NCBI GenBank assembly: GCA_900078375.1
Contig: FLQS01000013.1
Span: 49,436 to 113,435, forward strand
DNA from: an uncultured Mycobacterium sp.
Lineage (GTDB): Bacteria > Actinomycetota > Actinomycetes > Mycobacteriales > Mycobacteriaceae
DNA: 64,000 bases
Direction: 5' to 3'
Shown here: positions 16,282-25,161 of the stretch, one piece after another
How the letters are laid out: each line of letters starts with the position of its first letter
Position numbering within the stretch: position 1 is the first letter of the stretch
The notes under the pieces: generated by a model
What the model was told of the DNA's origin: nothing
Seen by the model: only the letters and a program-made list of their open reading frames with translations
The model's database searches: none
Made by a program: the position numbers and the translations under genes

Positions 16282-18068
16282 AACGCCTCCCGTGGAGCGA
16301 GTTCGGTGACCGCCAGCGCATGGGCGGTCAGCTCGGCCGCCGGATCGAACGACGGCAGCAGCGCGCCGGAGGGCTTGCGCAGCCCGGCCTGGTAGATCTC
16401 GGGGAACTTGTTCAGCGTGGTCAGGATCGGATTCGGGGAGGTGGCGCCCAGCCCACATCTGCTGGTGTTGGCGACGATCCCGCCCCACGTGACCATGTCG
16501 TCGAGATCGGACCTCCCGGCCCGCCCGGCAGCCACCAAACCGACCTTCTGGCGCAGCGCCACGTTGCCCGCCCGACACGGCACACAGATGCCGCAGGACT
16601 CGTCGACGAAGAACTGCATGAAGTCCCCGACGATGTCGAGCAGGTCCCGGTCGTGGTTGAAAACCATGAACGAGCCATTGCAGGAGAGATCGTCATAAGC
16701 CAGCCGGCGGCCGGCGTCGGCGGCCACCGACAGCATTTCGCCTGAGGGGCCACTGATCTGCACGGCTCGCGGATTGTCGGCGCCGATCATGTCCAGCACC
16801 TGCGCCAGCGTGATGCCCCACTCGACCTCGTAGATCCCGGGTGCCGCGCAGTCGCCGGCGACGCTGAGCAGCCGAGTGCCGGTCGATCCCGGTACACCCA
16901 TGGCCGCGAACCAGGCAGCGCCGTCGGCCATGATGCGACTGGCCGCGGCGAAGGTTTCGACGTTGTTGACCACCGTGGGCTTTCCGAGGAAGCCATGCTC
17001 GACCGGAAAGGGTGGCTTGAGGCGCGGTGTCCCTCGCTTGCCCTCACAGGACTCGATGAGGGCCGATTCGTCACCGCAGATGTAGGCGCCGGCACCCAGC
17101 TGGATCCGGATGTCGAACCCGTCCCCCAGGGCACCGGCGACGCGCATCTGCGTGAGTTGGCGTTCGAGGTAGTGTTGCAGATACGCGTATTCCGCCCGCA
17201 GGTAGAGGATGCCCTCACGCGCGCCGACGGCGTGGGCGGCGATCGCCATGCCTGCGAACACCTCTCGCGGCGAGTGGGTCAGCAGCGCCCGGTCCTTGAA
17301 GGTCCCCGGCTCCCCTTCGTCGGCGTTGCAGATGATGTACTTGTCGTCCCCGGTCGCCGCCCGGCAGAACTTCCACTTGTTGCCGGTGGGGAAGCCCGCG
17401 CCGCCGCGGCCGCGCAGGCCCGACTGGGTGATCGTGGCGATAACCTCCTCGGGCGCCATCGCCAGGCAGCTCTTGACCAGCCCACCGCTGTCGTCGTCAC
17501 CGCCGAAGAACACCGGCCCGGAGGTGTGCACCGCCGTCCCTGTCAGGTGCTCGACATAGGCCAGGCCATCGTCGGGTAGGCCGGCCGGATTGGCGATCTG
17601 TACCGGCGATCGGCCGCTCTTGAGGCCCCCCACGATCTCGGCGACCGACGCGGCCGTCAGGTCGGCGAACACGATGCCGTCGATCAGCATGGACGGTTCA
17701 TGGTCGCTCAGACCGACGCACGCCGTCTCGAACAATCCGAAGTCCGCCGAGCCGGGTCCGCCGAATCGAGCGCCGGTCTCCCGTTCCAGTGCCGCACGCA
17801 CTCGGTCATAGCCGCGTGTCTTCGCGATGACGTTGTCACTCAGATAGATTCGGTAACGACCCGACGGTTCGGTATGGAAGAAGTGATAGAACGTCGCGGT
17901 TTCCAAAACGTCCTCGACCGAGAGCCCAAGCCACTCGGCCACCCGGCCGGCCGTATCGGCGGAGATGTGGCCCGCCCCCCGCTGGATGTCCCACAAGATG
18001 TCGAGAAGGCCCACGCGGTCCCGCGTCCGACCATCGAGGAGCGCCGCCATGTCGAGAGTCGTCGTCAT
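16278..18068 (-). CDS. hoxF: Hydrogenase diaphorase subunit HoxF (NuoE-NuoF fusion)
   Basis: This 596-residue subunit binds FMN and NAD and reduces NAD with electrons from H2. Residues about 1-150 are a NuoE/HoxE-like domain, and the rest is NuoF-like. It has the NADH/FMN motifs GRGGAGFPTGNKW, YIICNADEGEPGTFKDR and GAGAYICGDESAL, and the 4Fe-4S ligands SCGICVPCRAG with TSRCGLGATSP. The NuoE-like domain keeps one Cys (ETACVGLSDHEP), while the other expected 2Fe-2S ligands are replaced (IYLSDNVIAK), so it probably holds no cluster. From memory the Ralstonia HoxF is similarly degenerate. ATG 18068 is preferred to the GTG four codons upstream. It is the first gene of hoxFUYHW. Confidence 0.93.
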   Translation of the reverse strand: MTTTLDMAALLDGRTRDRVGLLDILWDIQRGAGHISADTAGRVAEWLGLSVEDVLETATFYHFFHTEPSGRYRIYLSDNVIAKTRGYDRVRAALERETGARFGGPGSADFGLFETACVGLSDHEPSMLIDGIVFADLTAASVAEIVGGLKSGRSPVQIANPAGLPDDGLAYVEHLTGTAVHTSGPVFFGGDDDSGGLVKSCLAMAPEEVIATITQSGLRGRGGAGFPTGNKWKFCRAATGDDKYIICNADEGEPGTFKDRALLTHSPREVFAGMAIAAHAVGAREGILYLRAEYAYLQHYLERQLTQMRVAGALGDGFDIRIQLGAGAYICGDESALIESCEGKRGTPRLKPPFPVEHGFLGKPTVVNNVETFAAASRIMADGAAWFAAMGVPGSTGTRLLSVAGDCAAPGIYEVEWGITLAQVLDMIGADNPRAVQISGPSGEMLSVAADAGRRLAYDDLSCNGSFMVFNHDRDLLDIVGDFMQFFVDESCGICVPCRAGNVALRQKVGLVAAGRAGRSDLDDMVTWGGIVANTSRCGLGATSPNPILTTLNKFPEIYQAGLRKPSGALLPSFDPAAELTAHALAVTELAPREAL

Positions 18069-18342
18069 CGCGCCACCCACTCAGCCGGGCCGTCGCTTTC
18101 CCCTCGGGAGAACGAGGAGTCCGCGACAGCGACAGCACATCATCAGGGGTCTTCCCACCCGCCCAAAATGGGCCTGTGTGCGGCGACGCTACCACGCATG
18201 ACCTGCTCTCGTGCCGTGGAAAAGGCGCGTTCACCGACACGACCACAGCCCGTCACATCGTGAGCCGACAAGCAACGCCTAACCCCGTGCGGATGAAATG
18301 GACGGCCTTGACAAGATCGGTCGTGTGTCGTATCCATAAGAC
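18069..18342. promoter_or_regulatory. Divergent regulatory region between hoxF and the P450 gene
   Basis: These 274 bases carry the P450 promoter at the right edge: TTGACA (18308-18313), a 17-base spacer, TATCCA (18331-18336), then six bases to ATG 18343. This is a near-consensus housekeeping promoter giving a leaderless transcript. On the hox side no clear -10/-35 pair or known oxygen- or redox-regulator box is visible. A short TCACATCGTGA palindrome lies near 18250-18261. No gene of its own is seen here. Confidence 0.65.
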
Positions 18343-19581
18343 ATGACAGCTGTTGTGTCTCACGAGGCGGAGGCCCGCTTCGAGCTTGCCACCGCCGAGA
18401 CCTGGGGCAACCGCTGGCCGATGTACCGGGCTCTGCGTGACCTGGATCCGGTACACCACGTCGTGCCGGATAACCCCGACCACGACTACTGGGTGCTGTC
18501 CCGGCACGCCGACATCTTCACCGCCGCGCGCGACCACGAGACGTTCTCCTCCGCCCAGGGCCTGACCGTCACCTACAACGAGCTGGAACTGATTGGGCTG
18601 CAGGACAACCCACCGATGGTCATGCAGGACCCGCCGGTGCACACGGAGTTTCGCAAGCTGGTGTCCCGTGGGTTCACCCCACGACAGGTCGAAGCGGTCG
18701 AGCCCAAGGTGCGGGAGTTCGTCGTCGAGCGTATCGAGCGGCTGCGCGCAGGAGGCGGCGGTGACATCGTCACCGAGCTGTTCAAACCGCTGCCGTCGAT
18801 GGTGGTCGCGCACTACCTCGGCGTGCCCGAGCAGGACCGCGACCAGTTCGACGGCTGGACCGAAGCGATCGTGGCGGCCAACACCTCTGCGGAGGGAATC
18901 GGCGGAGCGCTGAGCGGCCTCACCGAGGCGCTCGGCGGCATGATGGGTTACTTCACCGAACTGATCGAACGGCGGCGGCGGGAGCCCGAAGACGACACGG
19001 TGTCACACCTGGTGGCCGCCGGGGTCGGCGCGGACGGCGATATCGCCGGCACGCTGTCGGTGCTGGCCTTCACGTTCACGATGGTCACCGGCGGCAACGA
19101 CACGACCACCGGCATGCTCGGCGGATCGGTGCCGCTGCTGGCCCAGCGTCCCGACCAACGCCAGCTGCTCGTCGACCAACCGGAGCTGATTTCCGACGCC
19201 GTCGACGAATTTCTGCGACTGACCTCCCCGGTGCAGGGACTGGCCCGCACCACAACTCGCGATGTGGAGCTGCACGGCAAGACCATCCCGGCCGGACGGA
19301 AGGTGCTGCTGCTGTACGGCTCGGCCAACCGCGACGAGCGCCAATACGGCCCGGATGCAGGCGAACTCGACGTCACCCGCCGCCCGCGCAATATCCTCAC
19401 GTTCAGCCACGGCGCCCACCACTGCCTCGGCGCGGCCGCCGCGCGCATGCAGGCTCGGGTGGCCCTGACCGAATTGCTGTCGCGCTGCCCCGATTTCGAA
19501 GTCGACGAGGCGGGCATCGTCTGGGCTGGCGGCGGCTACGTGCGTCGCCCGCTGTCCGTACCGTTTCGGGTGGGTGGCTAA
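18343..19581 (+). CDS. cyp130: Cytochrome P450, CYP130-type
   Basis: This 412-residue soluble P450 monooxygenase binds a b-type heme through Cys in FSHGAHHCLGAAAAR. The I-helix oxygen-activation motif GGNDTTT and the K-helix ExxR (EFLR) are present. The sequence (for example NPPMVMQDPPVHTEFRKLVSRGFTP, split over helices B and C) and the adjacent TetR gene match the Rv1256c/Rv1255c pair, CYP130. The natural substrate is unknown. M. tuberculosis CYP130 binds azoles and can N-demethylate dextromethorphan. Electrons would come from a ferredoxin encoded elsewhere. There is no ribosome binding site; the promoter places the transcript start at the ATG. Confidence 0.9.
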   Translation: MTAVVSHEAEARFELATAETWGNRWPMYRALRDLDPVHHVVPDNPDHDYWVLSRHADIFTAARDHETFSSAQGLTVTYNELELIGLQDNPPMVMQDPPVHTEFRKLVSRGFTPRQVEAVEPKVREFVVERIERLRAGGGGDIVTELFKPLPSMVVAHYLGVPEQDRDQFDGWTEAIVAANTSAEGIGGALSGLTEALGGMMGYFTELIERRRREPEDDTVSHLVAAGVGADGDIAGTLSVLAFTFTMVTGGNDTTTGMLGGSVPLLAQRPDQRQLLVDQPELISDAVDEFLRLTSPVQGLARTTTRDVELHGKTIPAGRKVLLLYGSANRDERQYGPDAGELDVTRRPRNILTFSHGAHHCLGAAAARMQARVALTELLSRCPDFEVDEAGIVWAGGGYVRRPLSVPFRVGG

Positions 19582-20172
19582 ATGACGGGCAAGGACTGGC
19601 TGAGTTCGCGCCGTGCCGAGGTGGCCGCCGACCGTATCCTCGACGCTGCAGGCGAGCTGTTCGCCATCCACGACGTCGGAGGCGTCGGGATGAACGACAT
19701 CGCCCGTGCCGCAGGGTGTTCCAGGGCCACGCTGTACCGCTACTTCGAGAACCGCGAAGTGCTGCACACCGCGTATGTGCACCGGGAGGCGTATCGGCTG
19801 CACGAGCAGATGACCGAACTCATCAGCGGCATCTCCGACCCGCGCGAGCGGTTGCTGGCCGGGCTCACCATGTCGATGGAGCTGGTGCGCGACAGCCCGG
19901 CGTTGTCGTCGTGGTTCGCCACCGCCGACTCCCCCATCGGCGCTGAGATGGCCGAGCAGTCCGAAGTCGTCCAGGCCCTCACGTCGGGCTTCCTGCTGTC
20001 GCTGCGGCCCGACGACCCCGAGGTCGTCCACCGTCGGGCCCGCTGGCTGGTCCGGGTACTGACCTCACTGCTGATCTTCCCCGGCCGCGACGCCGAAGAC
20101 GAACGCGCGATGCTCGAGGAATTCGTCGTTCCGCTGTTGTGCCCGAGCGAGACCGAATTCGACCCGCGTTGA
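19582..20172 (+). CDS. TetR-family regulator paired with the P450
   Basis: This 196-residue repressor-type protein has an N-terminal HTH (GVGMNDIARAAGCSRATLYRYFENREVL) and a variable helical ligand-binding domain. The ATG directly abuts the P450 stop (TAAATG), so the two are coupled in one mRNA. By context it probably senses the P450 substrate and controls the 18343 promoter, as expected for the Rv1255c homologue. No operator-like palindrome is obvious next to the strong P450 promoter. Its last Arg codon and TGA form the start of a long palindrome. Confidence 0.9.
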   Translation: MTGKDWLSSRRAEVAADRILDAAGELFAIHDVGGVGMNDIARAAGCSRATLYRYFENREVLHTAYVHREAYRLHEQMTELISGISDPRERLLAGLTMSMELVRDSPALSSWFATADSPIGAEMAEQSEVVQALTSGFLLSLRPDDPEVVHRRARWLVRVLTSLLIFPGRDAEDERAMLEEFVVPLLCPSETEFDPR

Positions 20173-20228
20173 GACCGCGCTCAGAGCGAGGTTTTGCGCG
20201 GATCGTCGCTCTCAGTGCGGTCTCAACG
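20167..20228. terminator. Long palindrome between convergent genes
   Basis: The arms 20167-20189 and 20206-20228 pair at 21 of 23 positions around a 16-base loop. The left arm starts GTTGAGACCGCG and ends TCAGAGCGA. It begins within the last codon and stop of the TetR gene and ends before the convergent acyltransferase gene. It could act as a bidirectional terminator or be a dispersed palindromic repeat. The inner half (CGCTCAGAGCGA) resembles the element at 34003-34061 (CCTCTGAGCGAC). Confidence 0.6.
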
Positions 20229-20252
20229 TGAGTTGTTAGCTCCGTAGCTCGG

Positions 20253-21122
20253 TTACCCGGCTGGGGGCATGACCGCCGACCGCCAGGCCCATGGGGCCAG
20301 ATGCCGGAACGGGTCGGTGCTGCGAATCCTCTGGAGGTCGGCCAGGTCGGCCTCCAGGGACGACTTGGCCATGTCCCGAACCTTGGCCACCCAATCCTCT
20401 GCTGACACCCCGTCAGGCTTCGTCGTATCGATGGGTTCGGAGAACCGCGCGTAGAGGCGCTGCGGCCGCGGCAGCAGCGTCGGCCCGATCCCGCGCATCA
20501 ACTGGATGGTCATGTCCTGGCGTGCACCGGTGCGGCTGGCGACCGCCTTGTTCAGCCGCCCCCACCATCCGTGCCTGGTGGTGAGGATCTGGTAGACGTC
20601 GTCACCGCCGACCACGGCGGCCGTGACGATCGGGTAATTGTTCTCCACGGCGAGCCGGGCAAAGCCCGCGCGGTCACCCCACAACAAGGTGTACAACTCG
20701 TCCTTACCCTTGCCGATTTCGCGTGCACCGCCCGGGAATACCAGGATTGGCTCGTTGGCACGCATGAGCTCACGAGTGCCGTCCGGCGTCCCGATGATCG
20801 CGCCGGCTGCTTCGAGTACATCGGCCTGCAAGCCCTTCATCCGTCCGAAATGCCGATCGGTCAGTGCACGCACCTTCTTGCCGATCTGTCGGTGCACTTC
20901 GTAGGGAACCAGCAGGATTTCCGTCGACGCGGTGGCAGTGTGGTTGCCTACCAACAGGAATCGTCCGTCAGCGGGCAGGCTCTCCAGCCCGTCCACGTAG
21001 GGTTTGTAGATCGGACGGACATGTTCCCATTGTCGGGCGAGTTCGAGTATCCGGCGCTCGAGCCGCTCGATCCGGCCGCCCTTCTCGAGGGAGCTCGTTG
21101 TACCGCCGGTCTTGTCTGGCAT
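20253..21122 (-). CDS. MGAT/lysophospholipid-type acyltransferase (first paralogue)
   Basis: This 289-residue acyltransferase has the histidine block LLVGNHTATASTEILL and the ILVFPGGAREIGKGK motif typical of the mono/diacylglycerol acyltransferase-like branch. It would transfer an acyl chain to a glycerolipid or similar hydroxyl acceptor. ATG 21122 was chosen because AAAGGTGG lies just upstream. The gene is minus-strand, next to the TetR gene 21270-21848. It is a clear paralogue of the protein at 22772-23659, with shared blocks such as MRGIGPTLLPRPQRLYARF. The conserved H-x4-D is incomplete: the position after NHTATAS is Thr-Glu. Confidence 0.88.
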   Translation of the reverse strand: MPDKTGGTTSSLEKGGRIERLERRILELARQWEHVRPIYKPYVDGLESLPADGRFLLVGNHTATASTEILLVPYEVHRQIGKKVRALTDRHFGRMKGLQADVLEAAGAIIGTPDGTRELMRANEPILVFPGGAREIGKGKDELYTLLWGDRAGFARLAVENNYPIVTAAVVGGDDVYQILTTRHGWWGRLNKAVASRTGARQDMTIQLMRGIGPTLLPRPQRLYARFSEPIDTTKPDGVSAEDWVAKVRDMAKSSLEADLADLQRIRSTDPFRHLAPWAWRSAVMPPAG

Positions 21123-21269
21123 GGTGCCACCTTTCATCGATCCAATTCGGCAAAGAAGCTTGGGCCGCAGATCCACCTTGCCGAATGAACCTATGCGTGG
21201 GCTCTGCGCCGTCGGTGGCCACTGTGAATGTCACGGAATCGGCTGTCCAACAGCATTTCCCGGCAGCTG

Positions 21270-21848
21270 CTACATCGACGCAGGGCCTCCAGGTGCGATG
21301 ATTCTGGCGGCGGCCTCGACGGCCGCTGCACGGCGCGCCGCGACGACTACGTCGTCTGGATCTTCGCCCTGCACCGGCCAGTGTGCCCACGCCATGGCGA
21401 TGCCGAAGAGCATGACCAGCAGTTCCATCGGCTCCCACCGCGGATCGACGTGCCCGTCGGCCTGGGCATCCTCGATTGCCGTGACTTCACGACCCGGGAT
21501 GTCGAAACCGGTGGAACTGGGCTCGTCGAGCCAAATGCCTTCTAACCGAGCCCAGGTGATCATGCGCAGATGCTCGGGATGCTCGTGGGCGAGGTCGAAG
21601 ATGTCGCCGACAAACTCCGGTACTGCGTCCGACCGTAATGTCACGGCGTTGAAGAACGCGGCCCCATCGGTGGCCACCACCAGGCGGAACAACGTCTCCT
21701 TGTCGCCGAAGTGCGCGTAGAGACGTTCCTTACTCGCGTTTGCGGCATTGGCGACGCGATCGATCCGGGCGCCGGCCAGACCGTACGTCGCGAACTCGGC
21801 TCGGGCGGCCGCCAGGATTTCACCGCGCAGCTCTGTTGCAGTTCTCAT
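21270..21848 (-). CDS. TetR-family regulator of the lipid block
   Basis: This 192-residue TetR protein has the HTH LAGARIDRVANAANASKERLYAHFG and then a C-terminal ligand domain. ATG 21848 was chosen because TATGAT (minus strand, 21855-21860) lies six bases upstream, giving a leaderless transcript, and because the frame further upstream reads through the operator. The palindrome AACGAAC-N6-GTTCGTT lies between this gene and the divergent methyltransferase gene. The simplest model is repression of itself and of the plus-strand genes 21924 onward. The ligand is unknown. Confidence 0.9.
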   Translation of the reverse strand: MRTATELRGEILAAARAEFATYGLAGARIDRVANAANASKERLYAHFGDKETLFRLVVATDGAAFFNAVTLRSDAVPEFVGDIFDLAHEHPEHLRMITWARLEGIWLDEPSSTGFDIPGREVTAIEDAQADGHVDPRWEPMELLVMLFGIAMAWAHWPVQGEDPDDVVVAARRAAAVEAAARIIAPGGPASM

Positions 21849-21864
21849 AGGGAAATCATAAACA

Positions 21865-21884
21865 AACGAACTGATTCGTTCGTT
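21865..21884. promoter_or_regulatory. Candidate TetR operator
   Basis: AACGAAC (21865-21871) and GTTCGTT (21878-21884) are perfect inverted 7-mers around TGATTC. The site overlaps the -35/spacer region of the TetR promoter (TATGAT at 21855-21860 on the minus strand) and abuts TAGATT (21884-21889), a possible -10 for the divergent methyltransferase gene. Confidence 0.65.
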
Positions 21885-21923
21885 AGATTGGAAGACGAAG
21901 TTCATTGGAGATCAGGAGCGTTC

Positions 21924-22775
21924 ATGACCGACACGGACAGAGTCCCTTCCGGGGTGGCGCCGATGCCGCGGGGCGGCCCCGACGCCGGCTGGCTTGATCG
22001 ACGGCTGCAGACCGACACCCTGGAGTACACCGACCGCAACGACGTTCCGGATGAGCTCAAACAGCGGGTCATCAGGGGGCTGGACGCGATAGGGGCCCGC
22101 AGTGGTCAGCACGAGCACCATGCACGGCTGGCTCTGGACGTCGTCGGCGCTACCCCCAACCCACGTATTCTTGAGATCGGCGCAGGCCACGGTCGGCTCT
22201 CCGAACAGATCCTGGAGCTTCACCCCACCGCGACCGTCACCGTCAGCGATGTCGACCCCAAGTCGGTGAGCAACATCGCTGCCAGCCCTCTCGGATCCCA
22301 TCCACGGGCCCAAACCCAGGTCATCGACGCCACCGCCATCGATGCCGACGACGGCTCGTACGACCTGGTGGTGTTCGCGCTCGCCTTCCACCACCTGCCG
22401 CCCGACACGGCCCGGCGGGCGATTGTCGAAGCCACCCGCGTCGCGACCCGCTTTCTGGTGATCGACTTGGAACGCGGCTCACCGTTGCAGATGATCTTCG
22501 CGCCCCTGGTGATGGCCCCGACGGCCCTGGCGTTCATGCCGCGTTCCTCAGTGTGGCCGGTCATGCACGACGGCTTCATCAGTGGACTGCGCGCGTACTC
22601 CCGTTCCGCGTTCGTCGAGCTCGGCGAGACCGCCGATCCGGATATGCACACCGAGTTCCTTCCACCGCCGCGGAGCGCGCGCTTGATTCCCCCACCGCTC
22701 GGCGTCGTCTACTCACGCCCTACCGGACGGACTTCCCTTGCAGCACCGGTTGTTTCGGCGGGGCGTGAATCATGA
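21924..22775 (+). CDS. SAM-dependent methyltransferase
   Basis: This 283-residue class I methyltransferase has the AdoMet motif ILEIGAGHGRLSEQIL, the acidic loop VTVSDVDPKSV, and motif III/IV blocks YDLVVFALAFHHLPP and FLVIDLERGSP. The FHHLPP pattern resembles methyltransferases acting on lipids or small molecules. The substrate is unknown. ATG 21924 has CAGGAG six bases upstream. It is the first plus-strand gene behind the TetR operator. Its stop overlaps the start of the second acyltransferase (ATGA), so methylation and acylation genes are translationally coupled. Confidence 0.88.
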   Translation: MTDTDRVPSGVAPMPRGGPDAGWLDRRLQTDTLEYTDRNDVPDELKQRVIRGLDAIGARSGQHEHHARLALDVVGATPNPRILEIGAGHGRLSEQILELHPTATVTVSDVDPKSVSNIAASPLGSHPRAQTQVIDATAIDADDGSYDLVVFALAFHHLPPDTARRAIVEATRVATRFLVIDLERGSPLQMIFAPLVMAPTALAFMPRSSVWPVMHDGFISGLRAYSRSAFVELGETADPDMHTEFLPPPRSARLIPPPLGVVYSRPTGRTSLAAPVVSAGRES

Positions 22776-23659
22776 CCATCCCTGCGAAACTCACACAAGT
22801 CACCGAACATCCCCCACGCGTGCGTGCGCTGCGGCGTGCTCTCGGGTCTCTCAGCGATACCGTGAGCCCCGCCGTCGATCTCCTGAAGCCCCCCTACGTT
22901 GAGGGCACCGAACACCTCCCGCGCGACGGTCGTTGTCTGCTGGTGGGCAATCACACCCAGGGTGGAATGGAGGTGCTTTTGATATCGCACTTCGTCCGGC
23001 GCACAATCGGAACTCAAGTGCGACCACTGGCCGAACGCGGAATAGGTGAGATGCGCGGACCGGTCGGTGACGTGGCCGCCGCCTACGGCGCCGTGGTCGG
23101 CTCGCCCGAGAACGCGCTGGAGTTGATGCGGCAGGACCAGACCATCCTGGTGTTCCCCGGCGGCGGGCGTGAGATCGCCAAGTTCAAAGGCGAGGAGAAC
23201 ACCTTCAACTGGCGGGGCCGCACCGGCTTCGCCCGGGTGGCCGTCGCCGGCGGCTATCCCATCGTGCCCGTGGGCCTGGTGGGCAGCGACGAGATGTACC
23301 ACAGCCTCATCTCCCGCGACAGCAGATGGGGTCGGCTGAGCTTGGCGACCACCGAGATGATCACCGGCCGTCAGGACACGCCGATGCCGCTGATGCGCGG
23401 CATCGGGCCCACCCTGATCCCGCGCCCCCAACGGATGTACTTGCGCTTCGGTGTCCCTGTCAGCACCACCAAGCCGGCCGGCGTGTCAGACGACGAATGG
23501 GTTGCGACGGTCAAGCAGACGACGCAGACATCGTTGGAGACCATACTTTCCGATCTGCTGAAGATCCGGTCGGATGACCCCTACCGGGGGCTGAATCCGT
23601 TGGCGTGGCGTCACGCCGCGCGCCCGGCGACAGAACGGATTCCACCGGAACAGCAGTAA
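22772..23659 (+). CDS. MGAT/lysophospholipid-type acyltransferase (second paralogue)
   Basis: This 295-residue paralogue of the 20253-21122 protein has LLVGNHTQGGMEVLL as the histidine block, ILVFPGGGREIAKFKG and MRGIGPTLIPRPQRMYLRF. The catalytic His is present, but the classical H-x4-D Asp is not, as in its paralogue. The start overlaps the methyltransferase stop by four bases. Having two divergent paralogues around one TetR operator suggests successive acylations of one product, or two acyl acceptors. This is inference. Confidence 0.88.
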   Translation: MTIPAKLTQVTEHPPRVRALRRALGSLSDTVSPAVDLLKPPYVEGTEHLPRDGRCLLVGNHTQGGMEVLLISHFVRRTIGTQVRPLAERGIGEMRGPVGDVAAAYGAVVGSPENALELMRQDQTILVFPGGGREIAKFKGEENTFNWRGRTGFARVAVAGGYPIVPVGLVGSDEMYHSLISRDSRWGRLSLATTEMITGRQDTPMPLMRGIGPTLIPRPQRMYLRFGVPVSTTKPAGVSDDEWVATVKQTTQTSLETILSDLLKIRSDDPYRGLNPLAWRHAARPATERIPPEQQ

Positions 23660-23784
23660 TACCCGGCCACCACATCCGTTCCTCGGAGACCTTCTCTGAC
23701 AGCGCTGTCGGGAACCGTCTGGCGACCGGCGACACCGCCGGAACCCTCACCAAGTTCTCGTCATCGAAATCAGGAGATCGAAGC

Positions 23785-25161
23785 GTGCGCTACCTGCTCT
23801 GCGTGATCAGTGCCGCGGCCGCCATCCTTTCGGCGTGCTCGCCTACCACCACCGTCATTCGTGTCGCGCCGCCGTTACCTCCGCCGATGGGGTGGAACTC
23901 GTGGAACTCCGGCATGGAACTCAACGAGAGCACGGTACGGCACACCATCGACGCCATGGTGTCCTCGGGCATGCGTGATGCGGGCTACCGATACGTCAAC
24001 CTCGATGCAGGCTGGGCTGCCCCGTTTCGAACTTCGAGCGGTGAACTCATCGCCGATCCAGACCGCTTTCCGCATGGTGTCAAGCCACTGGCGGACTACG
24101 CACACGAGCGAGGATTGCAGTTCGGCCTGTACAACAGTCCGTTCAACCAGACCTGTGGGCAAGATCCGCGTATCGGCAGCCTCGGTCACGAAAAACGTGA
24201 CGCAGCAACCCTCGCCGACTGGGGTATCGACTACCTCAAGTACGACTGGTGCCGCGAGGACGCCGACCACGACGAGCAGGTTCGAGTGTTCGGCGCAATG
24301 GGTGAGGCCCTGCGGAACAGCGGGAGACGCATCGTCTACAGCATCAACCCCAATAGCTCGAACGATCCCGCCGCCGGCGGCCGGTTCGATTGGTCGGGCG
24401 TCGCCGACGTGGTACGCACATCGGGGGATCTGGTGCCGGTGTGGCTCAGTGTGCTACCGGCACAAGGTCCCGGCGACCCGTTCGTCAGCGGCCTCTTCAA
24501 GGGTGTGCCCGACCAATTCGCCAGCGCAGCAACGATTCCTGCCCGACCCGACTACCGCGGCGATCCGGACATGTTGGTCGTCGGAGTGACGTGGCGCGAG
24601 TTTTACCTCAACCATTTGGATTTGCTGCGCCAGGCTGTTCGGTCCGGGTCGCTGACCCCCGACCAACTCGTCCAGTTCGAACCGGCACTCGCACTACCCG
24701 AGCAGACGATGGAGTGGATCGCCACTGCCCAGCCCAGCCTGACCGACGATGAGCAACGCAGTCATTTTTCTCTGTGGGCGATGCTGGCCGCGCCGTTGAT
24801 CGCCGGGAACGATCTGCGCTCGATGTCGGCGACCACGACGTCGATCCTGACCAACCGTGAGGTCATCGCCGTCGACCAGGATCCGCTGTTCAGCCGAGCT
24901 CACGCGATCGGCGGCGACCGACGAATCTGGGCCAAACCAATGGCCGATGGTTCAGTGACCGTCGCATTGTTCAACACCTCGAATGCCACCGCCGACCTGT
25001 CGACGACAGCCGGCGAGGCCGGCCTGCCATCCGCGCAGTGTTACGCCGCACGCGATCTGTGGGCCCATACCAGCGAAATGACCACGGGCACACTAGAAGC
25101 GAAATCGCTGGCACCCCATGCCGTTCGATTGCTGCGAGTGAGCGTCGGATGTTTCCGCTAG
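23785..25161 (+). CDS. GH27 alpha-galactosidase-like lipoprotein
   Basis: This 458-residue secreted lipoprotein has a signal peptide with lipobox LSAC at residues 15-18, then a glycoside hydrolase family 27 barrel. Visible are PPPMGWNSWNS at the barrel start, YRYVNLDAGW, the nucleophile region YLKYDWCRED, the acid/base region VVRTSGDLVP and GDPDMLVVG, then a C-terminal beta domain. GH27 enzymes hydrolyse terminal alpha-galactosyl, alpha-N-acetylgalactosaminyl or beta-arabinopyranosyl residues. The substrate here could be plant galactoside or envelope glycan. GTG 23785 has CAGGAG upstream. It follows the acyltransferase by 125 bases and overlaps the DedA gene by 13. Confidence 0.9.
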   Translation: MRYLLCVISAAAAILSACSPTTTVIRVAPPLPPPMGWNSWNSGMELNESTVRHTIDAMVSSGMRDAGYRYVNLDAGWAAPFRTSSGELIADPDRFPHGVKPLADYAHERGLQFGLYNSPFNQTCGQDPRIGSLGHEKRDAATLADWGIDYLKYDWCREDADHDEQVRVFGAMGEALRNSGRRIVYSINPNSSNDPAAGGRFDWSGVADVVRTSGDLVPVWLSVLPAQGPGDPFVSGLFKGVPDQFASAATIPARPDYRGDPDMLVVGVTWREFYLNHLDLLRQAVRSGSLTPDQLVQFEPALALPEQTMEWIATAQPSLTDDEQRSHFSLWAMLAAPLIAGNDLRSMSATTTSILTNREVIAVDQDPLFSRAHAIGGDRRIWAKPMADGSVTVALFNTSNATADLSTTAGEAGLPSAQCYAARDLWAHTSEMTTGTLEAKSLAPHAVRLLRVSVGCFR

